Below are positions 1 through 9,296 of a stretch of DNA of 64,000 nt, piece by piece. The number at the start of each line of letters is the position of its first letter. Position 1 is the first letter of the stretch. A program made the translations under genes and the position numbers. Origin of the DNA: Cryobacterium soli (GTDB lineage: Bacteria > Actinomycetota > Actinomycetes > Actinomycetales > Microbacteriaceae). The stretch covers positions 1,922,001 through 1,986,000 of the forward strand of contig NZ_CP030033.1 in the NCBI RefSeq assembly GCF_003611035.1, written 5' to 3'. The notes under the pieces are model-generated. The model made no database searches. It saw nothing but the letters and a program-made list of their open reading frames with translations, and was not told the origin of the DNA.

Positions 1-554
1 GCTCTGAGGGTTGCCCTCTCTACCGAGGCGATGAGGTTTGCGACGGGTCCACTTCCCATGCCCGTCTCGGTGATGCCGAGACTGTAGATGTCCTGCACCC
101 AGATGTTTACCACGGGCTTACGCGGGCCGAACCTAGCCCGGAGCATGGCAATGGCCGTAGAAAACAATGCAGGCGACACCATTATGACCACGTCCGGCCG
201 GCCCCATCGTGCAAACAGCAATCGCAACCCGAACGACAGTTCGGACACGAGCCGGTTAAACCCTCCCGGGTTTGACGGAACGTAGTGTCGAAGCCGAGTG
301 ACATCCACAGCATCAATCACCTCAGTGCTTTTCCAGCGGCCATATCCGGGGCGTATTTTCCACTCCGGGTAGTGGGGATGAGATGTGAGCGTAGACACTG
401 TCATGCCTCGTTGCGCCAGGCCTCGCGCTAGAGCGCTCGTGTACGGCGAGATGCCGGTTGATTCCGGGACATAGTTGAGCCCGATAACCAACACTTTCAG
501 TTGCTGATCATTGTTGGTCCCACTACGCGACTGTTGCGCCTCGGCCCGGCTCAT
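1..554 (-). CDS. WcaI-like GT4 glycosyltransferase, N-terminal part (gene runs off the window)
   Basis: This open frame starts at an ATG at 554 and stays open to the window edge, giving about 184 codons with no stop. Residues 20-45 read KVLVIGLNYVPESTGISPYT, the N-terminal Rossmann strand of WcaI/WbuB-type GT4 sugar transferases, followed by SHPHYPEW, which is also typical of that group. These enzymes add a sugar from a nucleotide donor to a lipid-linked repeat unit on the cytoplasmic face. The C-terminal donor-binding half is outside the window. It is the last gene seen in the minus-strand polysaccharide locus, after a 409-bp gap. The family call is firm; the sugar specificity cannot be read. 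Confidence 0.85.
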   Translation of the reverse strand, partial: MSRAEAQQSRSGTNNDQQLKVLVIGLNYVPESTGISPYTSALARGLAQRGMTVSTLTSHPHYPEWKIRPGYGRWKSTEVIDAVDVTRLRHYVPSNPGGFNRLVSELSFGLRLLFARWGRPDVVIMVSPALFSTAIAMLRARFGPRKPVVNIWVQDIYSLGITETGMGSGPVANLIASVERATLR

Positions 555-963
555 GATGGAGACACAGAATCACCCAGTTGGGGTACACCGAAGAGCACCC
601 CACACATTGCTACGTCGTGTCTCACGTGAATCACGCCCTCAGTAATCTAACCCTGACATTGGAACCGCATCCCCTGCACCCCCGTTTGGGTGGCTGGCGG
701 AGAAGGGTCCAGCCTACCGATCGTGAGTGGCGCTCGATTGACTCAAGAGGTCGTAGGGGTAAATTGGCGATTCCGATCCCGTTACGAGCAGCCGCGCCAA
801 CTCGGTGCGAGGAGGCTTCCGGGCGGGCTTCTTGCCTTCGCGAAAAGACCTCACCCCGCGTTCTTGGAGGCTATTACGCTCGCTAAACCGGAGTCGACGG
901 AGACGATGCACCTTGTCGACGTGAGCGTCTGAAATCCGAACTTCAGAACAGACGTTTCGCTAA
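555..963. other. Non-coding gap inside the polysaccharide locus
   Basis: There are 409 bp without a convincing gene. Short frames on both strands lack family resemblance and a ribosome binding site. The base composition is lower in GC than the housekeeping part of the window. It probably holds the promoter for the minus-strand GT4 gene that starts at 554, but I cannot point to clear -35/-10 boxes. Confidence 0.5.
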
Positions 964-1626
964 CTACTCGGGGCGTACTGAACCGGTAGTTCTTGAAAAG
1001 TAGAGCCCCGTTAGCCCCTCTTTCACTGGACGCGCCCTGTTCTGAACGTACAGAGCGGACTGTTGGGACAGATCGCCTGCGAGTGTCGCCCCCATTCCAG
1101 TTACTATCCCGTGTCCGATTCGGGTACCGGGTGCCACGTTCGTATTGGAGGAAATCAGGCATCTGTCGCCAATCACAATCGACCTCGTCCGCTGCACTGC
1201 TCGGTTCCAGTCGATGCCATGCGTTACGAAGGTACTCCGCACACCTGCAATCGTGGTGTATTCGCCCACATAGATGCCACCACTCACATCTGCGTAATGT
1301 CTGGAGGTGAAGGCGCTATGCCTTCCCAAGATGAACTCCCCACGTCCGCCAGACGCTATCAGCTCCCTGGACGCAGATATCCAGTTCCACTGCCCGATGA
1401 CGCTGTCGGGGCCCAGTTCAATCCTCTGCACGTCGCGGAAGACGTTGAATGGGCCTATGCGACTGTTCTTTGCGGCTGTGAGATTTCGAACTCCAAGAAT
1501 AAGACACGGGCCGATTGATGCCGACCTGTCAATCGAAAATCCAACCCTATTCAGCAGTACATTCTTAGTGGGAGATGCTGGCAGAAGCCCAAGGAGCGCA
1601 ATCGCCATGTTCTTAACACTGCCCAT
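964..1626 (-). CDS. Left-handed beta-helix (hexapeptide) acyltransferase
   Basis: The 220-aa product carries hexapeptide-type repeats ([LIV]-G-x-x-x) from about residue 30 to 190, for example IGPCLILG, IGPFNVF, VIGQWNWI, VGEYTTIAG and IGDRCLISSNTNVAPGTRIG. This is the fold of the WbbJ/maa/NodL acetyltransferases, which transfer an acyl group from acetyl-CoA to a sugar hydroxyl or amine. The ATG is preceded by GGGAGA seven bases upstream. It lies between a GT4 gene and a CysE-like gene on the same strand, so it most likely decorates the polysaccharide. There is no N-terminal PglD-like domain. The acceptor is unknown. Confidence 0.8.
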   Translation of the reverse strand: MGSVKNMAIALLGLLPASPTKNVLLNRVGFSIDRSASIGPCLILGVRNLTAAKNSRIGPFNVFRDVQRIELGPDSVIGQWNWISASRELIASGGRGEFILGRHSAFTSRHYADVSGGIYVGEYTTIAGVRSTFVTHGIDWNRAVQRTRSIVIGDRCLISSNTNVAPGTRIGHGIVTGMGATLAGDLSQQSALYVQNRARPVKEGLTGLYFSRTTGSVRPE

Positions 1627-1722
1627 TTAAATCTCCCGGAAACATGTCTCGTCAGCACCGCACGGGCGCAGATGCCGTCTGACTATCGTACAGTCGAGCC
1701 AGGCAGCCCCAGCTCTCAACCA

Positions 1723-2301
1723 CTAGTCGATACGGCGCGCAGGTATGCCGACAACCGTTGATCCAGCCAGCACATCGCGAGTCACGACCGAGTTGGCGCC
1801 AATGCATGAGTCGTCACCGACGTTCATGTAGCCAATGACCTTCGCCCCTGCACCTATCATCACCCGATCGCCAATGACCGGGTAGCGATGATCCGCGCGT
1901 GAATCGGCATACTTGTCACCGAGGGTGACTTGTTGAAGAATCGTGCAATCGTCTCCGATCCGGACGCCATTGCCGACAACGACTCCATTCGGATGCGGAA
2001 GGAGGAGGCCATCCCCTACCTTGCAACCTGGAACAAAATCGGCGCCGGTGAGAGCGTGACACACGGAGCGCGTTATGCCGAGAAGGAAAGTGACCCTTCT
2101 TCTGGCCCAGAATTGTTGAAACCGAAGAAAAGTGGTCGCGGTATAGCCTGGCGTGGTCAGAAACAGCGTAACGATTCCACGAAGAGAAGGCGCCACGAGC
2201 GGACGATGACGTGAGAAGTCCTTTCGGAGAGAATCAGCCAGGACGCTCACGAGGACCCCACAATCGTCAAGTGCGTGTAGATGAGAAGCTCCTTTCTCCA
2301 C
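1723..2301 (-). CDS. CysE-like serine O-acetyltransferase family protein
   Basis: The 192-aa protein has an N-terminal helical part (residues 1-75) and a C-terminal hexapeptide beta-helix. It contains LLLPHPNGVVVGNGVRIGDD, then IGAGAKVIGYMNVGDDSCIGANSVVTRDV and VVGIPARRID (given in pieces), which match CysE/EpsC-type serine acetyltransferases. The catalytic region usually seen as DIHPxA is LPHPNG here. Copies of this family inside capsule clusters often acetylate sugars instead of making O-acetylserine, and the neighbours here are all glycan genes. No cysK is adjacent, which supports a glycan role over cysteine synthesis. Confidence 0.75.
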   Translation of the reverse strand: MEKGASHLHALDDCGVLVSVLADSLRKDFSRHRPLVAPSLRGIVTLFLTTPGYTATTFLRFQQFWARRRVTFLLGITRSVCHALTGADFVPGCKVGDGLLLPHPNGVVVGNGVRIGDDCTILQQVTLGDKYADSRADHRYPVIGDRVMIGAGAKVIGYMNVGDDSCIGANSVVTRDVLAGSTVVGIPARRID

Positions 2302-2740
2302 CGCTCGTCTATTCGTGAGCGGTTATTTAGCGCTATTACGAGTAAGCGTAGTTGAGTGCCAGTGGACCATCTCACCGCAAAAGGCAAAGTATGCACGTCG
2401 CTCCGAGGGGGCCGTAGCCGACAGTCGAGTTCAGATTCTTTGTCTGGACTTGGCCATCTGTCGACGGACATCGGATTTCTGACCAAGCTGTGCTGACGCC
2501 TTTGCTCGGTTCGTGTGGGACAGCGCAACCGGCACGTCTCCGGAGTAGTCGACACATCATTCCCGCGCGACAGAGTTCTTCGTCATCATCCTGCATCTTG
2601 CGTTCGGGCGCTCCTGCGAGAAGCCCGTAGCGGACGACGTCTCGGCCACCCAGACAACGCCCACTGAACAATGGCTGATAGTGCCACGCCCCGCCGACCA
2701 ACCCAATGGGCTGAGCCAACTGACGCCATTGGGGAAACAA
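2302..2740. other. Non-coding gap between divergent genes
   Basis: About 440 bp separate the CysE-like gene (minus) from the acyltransferase pseudogene (plus). Short frames on both strands show no family resemblance. The segment must hold promoters for both directions, but no clear promoter pair was identified. A GTG at 2681 could extend the acyltransferase frame upstream by 20 codons. Confidence 0.45.
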
Positions 2741-3826
2741 ATGACTAGTGACAAGCCGGAGCACTCGCGGATAGAAGGCATCGACATGCTTCGAGGAATC
2801 GCGATCGCGCTAGTCCTGGTCAGACACGCCGCACCGAGCGTGTTCGGCGGTGCTGGGATCGTTGGAGTGGTGATCTTTTTCGCCCTCAGCGGGTACCTAA
2901 TCACGGCGATCTTGCACCGCAATATCCTCAAGTCCGGTCGAGTCAGATACGCGCGTTTCTATCGAAATCGTGCACTCCGACTGATTCCCGCCCTCGTCTT
3001 CATGCTGATGGGGCTCACGGTTATTACTTTAACCATTAACCCCCTGGACGACCGGACCCGACTGGTCCGCACGCTCCTCGGGGGCTTTCCTACACATCGG
3101 ACTTTCCCTTTGATCATGGCAGCAATGCGATCGGACATCTGTGGACCCTCGCTGTGGAAGAACAGTTTTACCTCGTCTGGCCGTTAGTTCTGATGGTGGC
3201 AATGCGATGGAAGAGAACTCGGACCGTGTTCGTAGTCGCAGGATCCAGCATTCTTGTTGTATTGACCAGTACGCTAGTGTTGGCGTCCCCCAACTTCGAC
3301 CGCATCTACTCGCTTCCGAGTTCCTGGGCGCTGGCAATGCTGATCGGTGCGGCTGCCTACTTCGGTCAAGAGCACATTTCGAGGCGTCTCCCAACCTCGC
3401 GCACTGCATCGAGAGTTACCGTCGCCGCATCCCTCGCAGTCTTGGCAGGGATCAGCCTTGGCCCGGATCTCAAGGCTTATGCTGTGACATATGTAGTGAT
3501 AGGACCTGTGATTGCCTTGGCGACCGTTGTCCTGATCAACTTTGTACGTCATTGGAATTCTGCCGACACGCTGGCTGCGTCCGCTTCTGTACCTTGGCAC
3601 GATCTCCTACGCGCTTTATCTTTGGAACTATGCCATCGTCGCATGGCTGAGTGACGCGCTACCCTGGGTCCACTCGATTGGCGGCGTGGCACTTAGCCTG
3701 GTCGCGGCAAGTATTAGCCGGGTGGCAATCGAGCGACCAGTGGCACGCTGGAAACAGCGACTTGACCGACGCACACGACGCACAGAATCAGAGACAGAAA
3801 CAGTGCGAGCTGCCAACGCCGTGTAA
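2741..3826 (+). pseudogene. Acyltransferase 3 (OafA/YrhL type), broken by two compensating frameshifts
   Basis: Three overlapping frames together encode one integral-membrane acyltransferase-3 protein, the family that O-acylates cell-surface sugars. The first part holds IDMLRGIAIALVLVRH with the conserved His. The middle part, in another frame, holds HLWTLAVEEQFYLVWP, the family hallmark. The last part, back in the first frame, holds LGTISYALYLWNY. The first shift fits loss of one G in the G run at 3080-3084. The second fits one extra T in the TTT at 3541-3543. As written, translation stops at 3187. The net frame is restored, so the cause may be sequencing error in homopolymers or two real mutations. 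It is the only plus-strand gene in this locus. Confidence 0.75.
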
Positions 3827-4439
3827 TGGTCGAGGCGGGTGATGCCAGGGCGCTCCCCTAAGGTTGGATTCCTGGTCGGCGCTCGGCCCCCACGCCAGTA
3901 AATTTGGCGGCCGCGTGTTCAGCTGTTTCAGCTGTTTCAGCTGTTTCAGCTGTTCATCTTGCACGCCGTCGCCTTTCCAAAGTAAGCGCCGAACAATTGT
4001 CAGCGGCTACCAAGCGCTGACACAGCCCTCGAGCGCCCGCCAGGTCATTGGCGCTGCGGCAGACGGATCCCGCCGTGACGATGCATTGTGCTGGCTAACA
4101 TTCGCGAGGCGGCACACAGCCTGGACTGGTTCCACGGATGGCCGCGATTCAGCTGTGGATGACTACCTAGACCATCCAAACGATATGCCTGACCCTGCCA
4201 ATTCGCTTCTAGCGCGGCGTCGTTTCTCCACCATGAGGACACGCTGCACCGTGTGCGGAATGAAGCCCTGAGTTCAATCCACCGCCACACGTCCCGCTGG
4301 CCCCTCGGAGGCGCGCTCGTAACGCCTCGACTGGGAGACGGCAACCATTAAACGCCACCAACGGCTTGTCCAGACACCGTCCATCAAAGCGTCAACTATT
4401 AGCACGCAAACCCTCTCGCCTAGCTCTAGACCACGCGCC
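3827..4439. other. Non-coding gap with a short tandem repeat
   Basis: This is 613 bp between the acyltransferase pseudogene and the flippase stop codon. It contains a 9-bp tandem repeat at 3918-3955. Frames of 99-135 codons on both strands have no recognisable domain, odd composition and no ribosome binding site, so I leave them out. It may be a decayed gene or insertion remnant, but nothing in it could be named. Confidence 0.5.
3918..3955. repeat. Tandem repeat, four copies of a 9-mer (AGCTGTTTC)
   Basis: After TTC at 3918, the unit AGCTGTTTC is repeated at 3921, 3930 and 3939, with a partial fourth copy from 3948. The copies are identical. Each unit boundary creates a CAGCTG palindrome. 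A 9-bp period would keep frame if translated, but no credible gene covers it. Such a tract is prone to slippage and copy-number change. Confidence 0.9.
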
Positions 4440-5759
4440 CTAGTAGGACCTTATGGAGCGTCTGGCAATGAAGAATGTGGCAGGGCCCTGTAGCGCCAGA
4501 ACGACGCCCGCAGTGGCGAGGAAAGGGGCTGCCGCCCCAAGTGTGTCGGCAAAGAACACGACAAGGAGCAGGTTGATAGCGGCAAACGGCACTATCAAAA
4601 GCGCTTGAGTCCTTGATCCCGAAAGATCCATCAACAGCATGGTCGCCGGCTGGTGAAGGGTGAGGAGCAGCAGCAGCAATGCACCTGCGATTATGACTGG
4701 CCACGGCACGGAAGAACCGGACATCAAGCTAATTGCTGTGGGTGCGCCTAGGAGAAACAGAACTGCGAGGATTGTTCCCAACACACCCGCACGGAGCATC
4801 TCGCGATCCAGGTCCGACCGCTGCAAAACCCCTCGCACTTTCAGCGTGCGGAAGCGTGGCCAGAGGAACTGTCCGTACACGGCAATGAGCGAATTGACGC
4901 CGCCGAATACAGTCCAGACAAGAGAGAACTGCGCCACAGCCAGAGCCGAAGACGCGTGACCGAGCACGACCCGGCCACCTTGCGTTGTCATAGCGACGGC
5001 CGCAGCGATGATCATTCCGCTAAGCCCCCAGCCCAAGAGCACCCGGTAACGGACGGGCGCACTTGCCACGGCTTCGCCTGGCGTTTGGGCCATCCTGCGC
5101 AGCACTCCTAAGGCCAAACACCATCCGATAACGTTCGCTACCAGTGAAGAAAGCGGTATCAGGAGCGCGTAGAGCAGGGCTGACTGGCCCAGTACATGGA
5201 CGCAGATGGCACCGATCAGACTCAAAAATTGCACGGATCCGTTGACGAGTGTTGCCGTACCGACCCTTCCCACACCTTGCAGTACCCGCGTCCCCTGGCT
5301 GAATAGAAGGGTGGTACCGAAAATTGCCAGTACTAGGGACGCTGCCAATGAGAGATCCGAAAACACCTGGGCTTGTTTTGCGCCGAGGAGCGCATCCCAT
5401 GCGCCCGTCGACCCGAGTACCACGCTAAGCAGGACTATGCATGCAGCAATGACTGCGAGCAACCGTCTGACCTTGTTGAGAGTTTCGGTGAGGAGCGACA
5501 CATTTCCGAGGGCTTTTGCGTCGGCGGCGGCATTTACTACTGAGATTCCCAAACCAAAGTCTGCGAATGGAATCAGAAGCGGTATCGACGCGACGAGGGC
5601 AACCACCCCATACGCGCTAAGCCCAACGTCGGAAACAACCAGGCGCGTATAGAAGATGACCGATATGAAGCCGCCAGCAAGAACCAACGATCGGATACCT
5701 AGTAGGCGCGGTATTTCGCCGCCTAAGGAGCGCATCAGATAGCGCCAGCTCCGACTCAT
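4440..5759 (-). CDS. Wzx-like polysaccharide flippase
   Basis: The 439-aa protein is almost entirely hydrophobic, with about 12 predicted membrane helices. It has the N-terminal LVLAGGFISVIFYTRLVV and DFGLGISVVNAAA segments typical of the MOP/PST superfamily of polysaccharide exporters. Members flip undecaprenyl-linked repeat units from the cytoplasmic to the outer face. The gene sits downstream of GT4, GT2 and polymerase genes on the same strand, which fits a Wzx/Wzy-dependent pathway. About 150 bp separate it from the upstream GT4 gene. No charged catalytic motif is expected in this family, so the call rests on topology and context. Confidence 0.82.
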   Translation of the reverse strand: MSRSWRYLMRSLGGEIPRLLGIRSLVLAGGFISVIFYTRLVVSDVGLSAYGVVALVASIPLLIPFADFGLGISVVNAAADAKALGNVSLLTETLNKVRRLLAVIAACIVLLSVVLGSTGAWDALLGAKQAQVFSDLSLAASLVLAIFGTTLLFSQGTRVLQGVGRVGTATLVNGSVQFLSLIGAICVHVLGQSALLYALLIPLSSLVANVIGWCLALGVLRRMAQTPGEAVASAPVRYRVLLGWGLSGMIIAAAVAMTTQGGRVVLGHASSALAVAQFSLVWTVFGGVNSLIAVYGQFLWPRFRTLKVRGVLQRSDLDREMLRAGVLGTILAVLFLLGAPTAISLMSGSSVPWPVIIAGALLLLLLTLHQPATMLLMDLSGSRTQALLIVPFAAINLLLVVFFADTLGAAAPFLATAGVVLALQGPATFFIARRSIRSY

Positions 5760-5908
5760 ACGAGCTTTTCGAATCTAGAGTCCACACTACTTCTCATGAA
5801 AATACTTCCTCGTCTCGATGGGTCCCGCGTGGACAGTCTTGCCAAGGCGGAACCGGCATTCGAATTCAATGCACATGGTGCGTGCGGGCGACGGCTCCAG
5901 CGGGCGCA

Positions 5909-7093
5909 CTACAAAGCTCTATGAGCGGACAAAATCTCTACCAGACCCACACGATAATTTAAGGCGTTCAAGAACGCCTGCCGAGCGGACTGAACCAGTG
6001 TGCTGCTCTCCCCGTCTTTCGAAAATATCGCTTCGATCGCATCCGAATACTGCGCGACCTGGGACTCTGAGTCTTCAGACCACTGCACCACTCTGCCAAA
6101 CCCGAACCGCTCAACGTACTCGGAAGCACCTGCTCGATCCGAGGCGATAACTGGCAGCCCCGCCGCTGCAGCCTCCGCCACCACAGCGCCGTAGTTATCA
6201 GCGCGGCTAGGAAAGATGAGGGCAAACGATTCAGAGTATGCACGCTGGAGTACAACGGAGTCATCAGGGTTGGACGCCCGAAGATACCCAAGATACTTCA
6301 CCGCGTCGTGCCCCCGGAGGTCGAGAGGACAGTCCCCAATGACAACGAGATTAGCCGGCAGGCCCCGGCCTCTCAGCTCTTCCACCGTCGCCAATGCGAT
6401 CGCCCCACCTTTGCGTTCCCAGTCCACGCCCATAAACAACAGGTCTATAGAGTTCTGGGGTCGCGATCGTTCTCGGTTTGCCCACGCGCGATTGAGTATC
6501 GCCTGGTCCAGATTCGGGCCAAAGGGAAGGGCGCCCACATTGCCATTGTCAGTGAGCTCGAGCGCTTTCCTCATTCCAGCCGAAGTCGGATAGTACATTC
6601 CATCCACATTGTTGAGGCATCGAGCTTCCAATGACAGATAGTGCGTTTCTGCTCGACTGGTCAGGCGATTGTAGATTTCGTATTCACCGGTCGCAATCAT
6701 CGCGTTTAAGGGGGCATCCGTCCACGCAACTGACGGAACACTTGGTTTCTCCCAGAAGGGGAGTGACGACGTTGCGATCACCAGATCCGCACTACAAGCA
6801 TCCGCGGCTTTGTCAATAGCCACGCGATACGACCGCAGAAGAGACGCTCTCCTCTCTGCGAGGAGGCGTGTAGAGCCGGCCCTGTTGATTCCTCGGGCAA
6901 TTCCGCGGGCCCATCTAGCTGGCTGAGGTAGCGCCAGCACATGCGCCTGGCTGAGCATCTGAAGTTCCTTCCAGACTGCACGCGGCCGCCCCGACTGGGC
7001 CCCGGATCTTGGGTCCCCAATCGCGACGAACAACACCTGCGATTTTGGGCTATCCAACTTTCGCAGCAACTGTCCGGCCTCGCATTCGGCCAT
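5909..7093 (-). CDS. GT4 family glycosyltransferase
   Basis: The protein of about 394 aa has a GT-B layout. The C-terminal half contains LLFMGVDWERKGGAIAL and then ESFALIFPSRADNYGAVVAE, the E-x7-E donor-binding region of GT4 enzymes, followed by GLPVIASDRAGASEYV. These use nucleotide sugars and act in the cytoplasm on lipid-linked glycans. I chose the ATG at 7093 because TAAGG precedes it by five bases. A longer frame starts at 7108. Either start overlaps the end of the upstream GT2 gene (stop at 7050), so translation is probably coupled. Sugar specificity is not visible. Confidence 0.85.
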   Translation of the reverse strand: MAECEAGQLLRKLDSPKSQVLFVAIGDPRSGAQSGRPRAVWKELQMLSQAHVLALPQPARWARGIARGINRAGSTRLLAERRASLLRSYRVAIDKAADACSADLVIATSSLPFWEKPSVPSVAWTDAPLNAMIATGEYEIYNRLTSRAETHYLSLEARCLNNVDGMYYPTSAGMRKALELTDNGNVGALPFGPNLDQAILNRAWANRERSRPQNSIDLLFMGVDWERKGGAIALATVEELRGRGLPANLVVIGDCPLDLRGHDAVKYLGYLRASNPDDSVVLQRAYSESFALIFPSRADNYGAVVAEAAAAGLPVIASDRAGASEYVERFGFGRVVQWSEDSESQVAQYSDAIEAIFSKDGESSTLVQSARQAFLNALNYRVGLVEILSAHRAL

Positions 7094-7874
7094 AAACCTT
7101 ACTGGCACGAATAGACGTCGTACTGACGGTCAACCCATGCTTCAACGTTTCGAAGGATGAGAGATAGAGGAGTGCCCCTGGAGCGAGCACTCCTTTTCGA
7201 GCGCGGCGCGCCTCAGCGACGAACGACCAAGGGTTCTCGCTCGTCTTTGTACCTGGATGAATTCGAAGTGCACCGAGTCTGGACGATGTCGCAACGCTGA
7301 CCACGCCGTCACGTCTCCATAGCCGGAGATACAACTCGTAGTCCATGCAGTATGTGAACTGTGCTGAGAAGCCTCCTGCGTTTCTGATCAGATCGCTTCT
7401 CACAAAAAACGAACCGCTGAAGACAGCGCACCCTTTGAGTGCAAGCGACCGAAGGCTGATCCCACTTACCTTCTTGGAATTGATCACCTCGCCCGCCGCA
7501 TCGATCAAGGCGAAGTCCCCGTAGACGATGTCCGCCCCGGGAACAGATTCCACTGCAGCGCGAACGCGACTGAGCGCCCCCTCGAAGTAGATGTCGTCGG
7601 CGTTGAGCCAGCCAATCCAAGGATTGATCGCTCGCCCTAATGCGCGATTCAGGGCATCCGCTTGCCCAGCATCTCGCTCGGTAACCACTTTGATTCTGGA
7701 GTCATTTAGGTCGTCGACTTGCTTCAGCCATCCATCCGTTGAACCGCCATCTTGCACGACAACTTCATCCAGTGGGCCAAGTTGATCGAGGACGCTCATG
7801 ATGGCAGTGATCCCATAGCGCCCGGGATTATATGACGGCATGAGAATAGAAAATCTAGGAGACTGATTTGTCAT
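7050..7874 (-). CDS. GT2 family glycosyltransferase
   Basis: The 274-aa GT-A type enzyme begins with FSILMPSYNPGRYGITAIMS, then VVVQDGGSTDG, and carries WLNADDIYFEGAL, where the Asp pair corresponds to the metal-binding DxD region. The later segment FTYCMDYELYLRLWRR supplies the ED-like catalytic motif. Family 2 enzymes invert and transfer sugars from UDP or dTDP donors. AGAGGA stands about seven bases before the ATG. It overlaps the downstream GT4 gene by about 44 bp. No membrane helices are seen, so it is a soluble or peripheral transferase rather than a synthase. Confidence 0.87.
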   Translation of the reverse strand: MTNQSPRFSILMPSYNPGRYGITAIMSVLDQLGPLDEVVVQDGGSTDGWLKQVDDLNDSRIKVVTERDAGQADALNRALGRAINPWIGWLNADDIYFEGALSRVRAAVESVPGADIVYGDFALIDAAGEVINSKKVSGISLRSLALKGCAVFSGSFFVRSDLIRNAGGFSAQFTYCMDYELYLRLWRRDGVVSVATSSRLGALRIHPGTKTSENPWSFVAEARRARKGVLAPGALLYLSSFETLKHGLTVSTTSIRASKVYGRMRGRTVAAKVG

Positions 7875-7964
7875 TCGGGTCCTCTTTTGGATTGGGTTAC
7901 TAACTAGCGTGGACTCAAGACAAAGTAATTGTGGACACGAGCCCGCGAGATGCCGGATATTCCG

Positions 7965-9296
7965 CTACAGCGACTGGCTTGATTCACGGCTGAGCGTCTG
8001 ACCTGGCGAAGGCTTTGGTACGTCAGATGCCAAGCTATTCGGTAATGAACGTCGGGAAGAAACGAGGTGGATCATCCACGCGACCGTCACAGCCGCGAAG
8101 AATCGGGTGCTACCTCCGAATGGGCTGTAGGCAATGTTCCAGATGAGAAGAATACTCAGAAAGCCTGGCAAAGCCCACCTCCGGCCAAGCTCAAAGACTG
8201 CAAACGAGAATCCGCGTACCGCAAGGACGGCGCAGTACAGCCAAACCCAGAGACCAGTGATACCTGCCTCGACCCAAGAACTCATAATGAATGAGTGTCC
8301 GGGTAGGTTGCCCTGGGTTCGCCCGGACTCGGCGATGTCGTCAAGTCCAGCCCCGGAGAGACCGGCCCTGGCCGCCTCCGCGATATCAGGTGTTATCTTC
8401 GGTCCTGTTCCATAGCCGACAATCGGGCTGCTGAGCACCGCTGGGAGGCTGTAGAAGATCTCATTCCTGCCGCCCAGCAACATCGACAATGCAGACCCGC
8501 CCCCCTGCATCTCTGCACGCACAAGTCCCGATTCGCCCAGGGCGCCCGATTCGGCTATTTGGGTATATGAACTCGAGAGTGCACTTCCAAAACCGACCGC
8601 AACCAAAGCGACGGACATGATGAAGATTACTCGGCTCACAGGGAACTTAAAGTTACGCGCGAGCACGGTGCGTACGACGTCTGTTACGAGCACAACCCCA
8701 ACGAGCAGCGAAAGTGAGCGGTAGTCGCCGAACAGATTCAGTACTGTGAGTCCTGCCAGCAGTGCGCATCGCGGCACTAGCGCAGGTATCTTCGTAGCCA
8801 TCCAAAGAATGAGCACAGTAACCGGTAAGCCAAAGCCAAATTTCCAAGGCGAATCCAGGAAGAACGATACGGGCTGCACGAGCGCAGCCAGGGAATAGCC
8901 GACAGCCATCCCAACGACCAATCGTTCGAAATCACCATATTCCCGGCACCAGAACATAATGACTTGGATTGTCAGGACAAGGAATATGACCGCAGTGATA
9001 CCTGTAATGAACTCGCCTACCGCAGACGAGTTCCACAACGAACTGACAATCAGGCCGTAACCCCAGAGCACTGAGAGGACAGTGAGTCTCCTTAGGGATG
9101 GGTAGGACAGGTAGAACCTGTGATTCACTGCCATCCATGCGATTGCCAACAAGACGACAATTTCTGCCAGGTAAAGCTGTCCGAAGGCCGGGATGTAAAA
9201 CGCTGACGCAAATCCGAAGACCGAGAGCCATCTCTTATTCTTGCCGAGTACGACGTGAGCCGGGAAATTCATCGCCGGCTTCAGACCCGTGGTCAT
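7965..9296 (-). CDS. Wzy-like O-antigen polymerase/ligase family protein
   Basis: The 443-aa polytopic membrane protein has roughly 10-12 hydrophobic segments and a larger polar loop around residues 255-330 that includes LLGGRNEIFYSLPAVLSS and GYGTGPKITPD, then PGHSFIMSSWVEAGITG. The GRN..., GxG and late His-Ser/Glu pattern are characteristic of the Wzy/WaaL-type family. Members polymerise lipid-linked repeat units outside the membrane. Its start overlaps the stop of the upstream GT2 gene by four bases (ATGA). Sequence similarity within this family is always low, so the call depends on topology, loop motif and position between transferase and flippase genes. Confidence 0.82.
   Translation of the reverse strand: MTTGLKPAMNFPAHVVLGKNKRWLSVFGFASAFYIPAFGQLYLAEIVVLLAIAWMAVNHRFYLSYPSLRRLTVLSVLWGYGLIVSSLWNSSAVGEFITGITAVIFLVLTIQVIMFWCREYGDFERLVVGMAVGYSLAALVQPVSFFLDSPWKFGFGLPVTVLILWMATKIPALVPRCALLAGLTVLNLFGDYRSLSLLVGVVLVTDVVRTVLARNFKFPVSRVIFIMSVALVAVGFGSALSSSYTQIAESGALGESGLVRAEMQGGGSALSMLLGGRNEIFYSLPAVLSSPIVGYGTGPKITPDIAEAARAGLSGAGLDDIAESGRTQGNLPGHSFIMSSWVEAGITGLWVWLYCAVLAVRGFSFAVFELGRRWALPGFLSILLIWNIAYSPFGGSTRFFAAVTVAWMIHLVSSRRSLPNSLASDVPKPSPGQTLSRESSQSL

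Noticed and set aside
4045..4344. Minus-strand 99-codon frame in the gap at 3.8-4.4 kb
   Set aside because: No recognisable domain and no ribosome binding site. I considered a transposase remnant but found no DDE or HTH signature.
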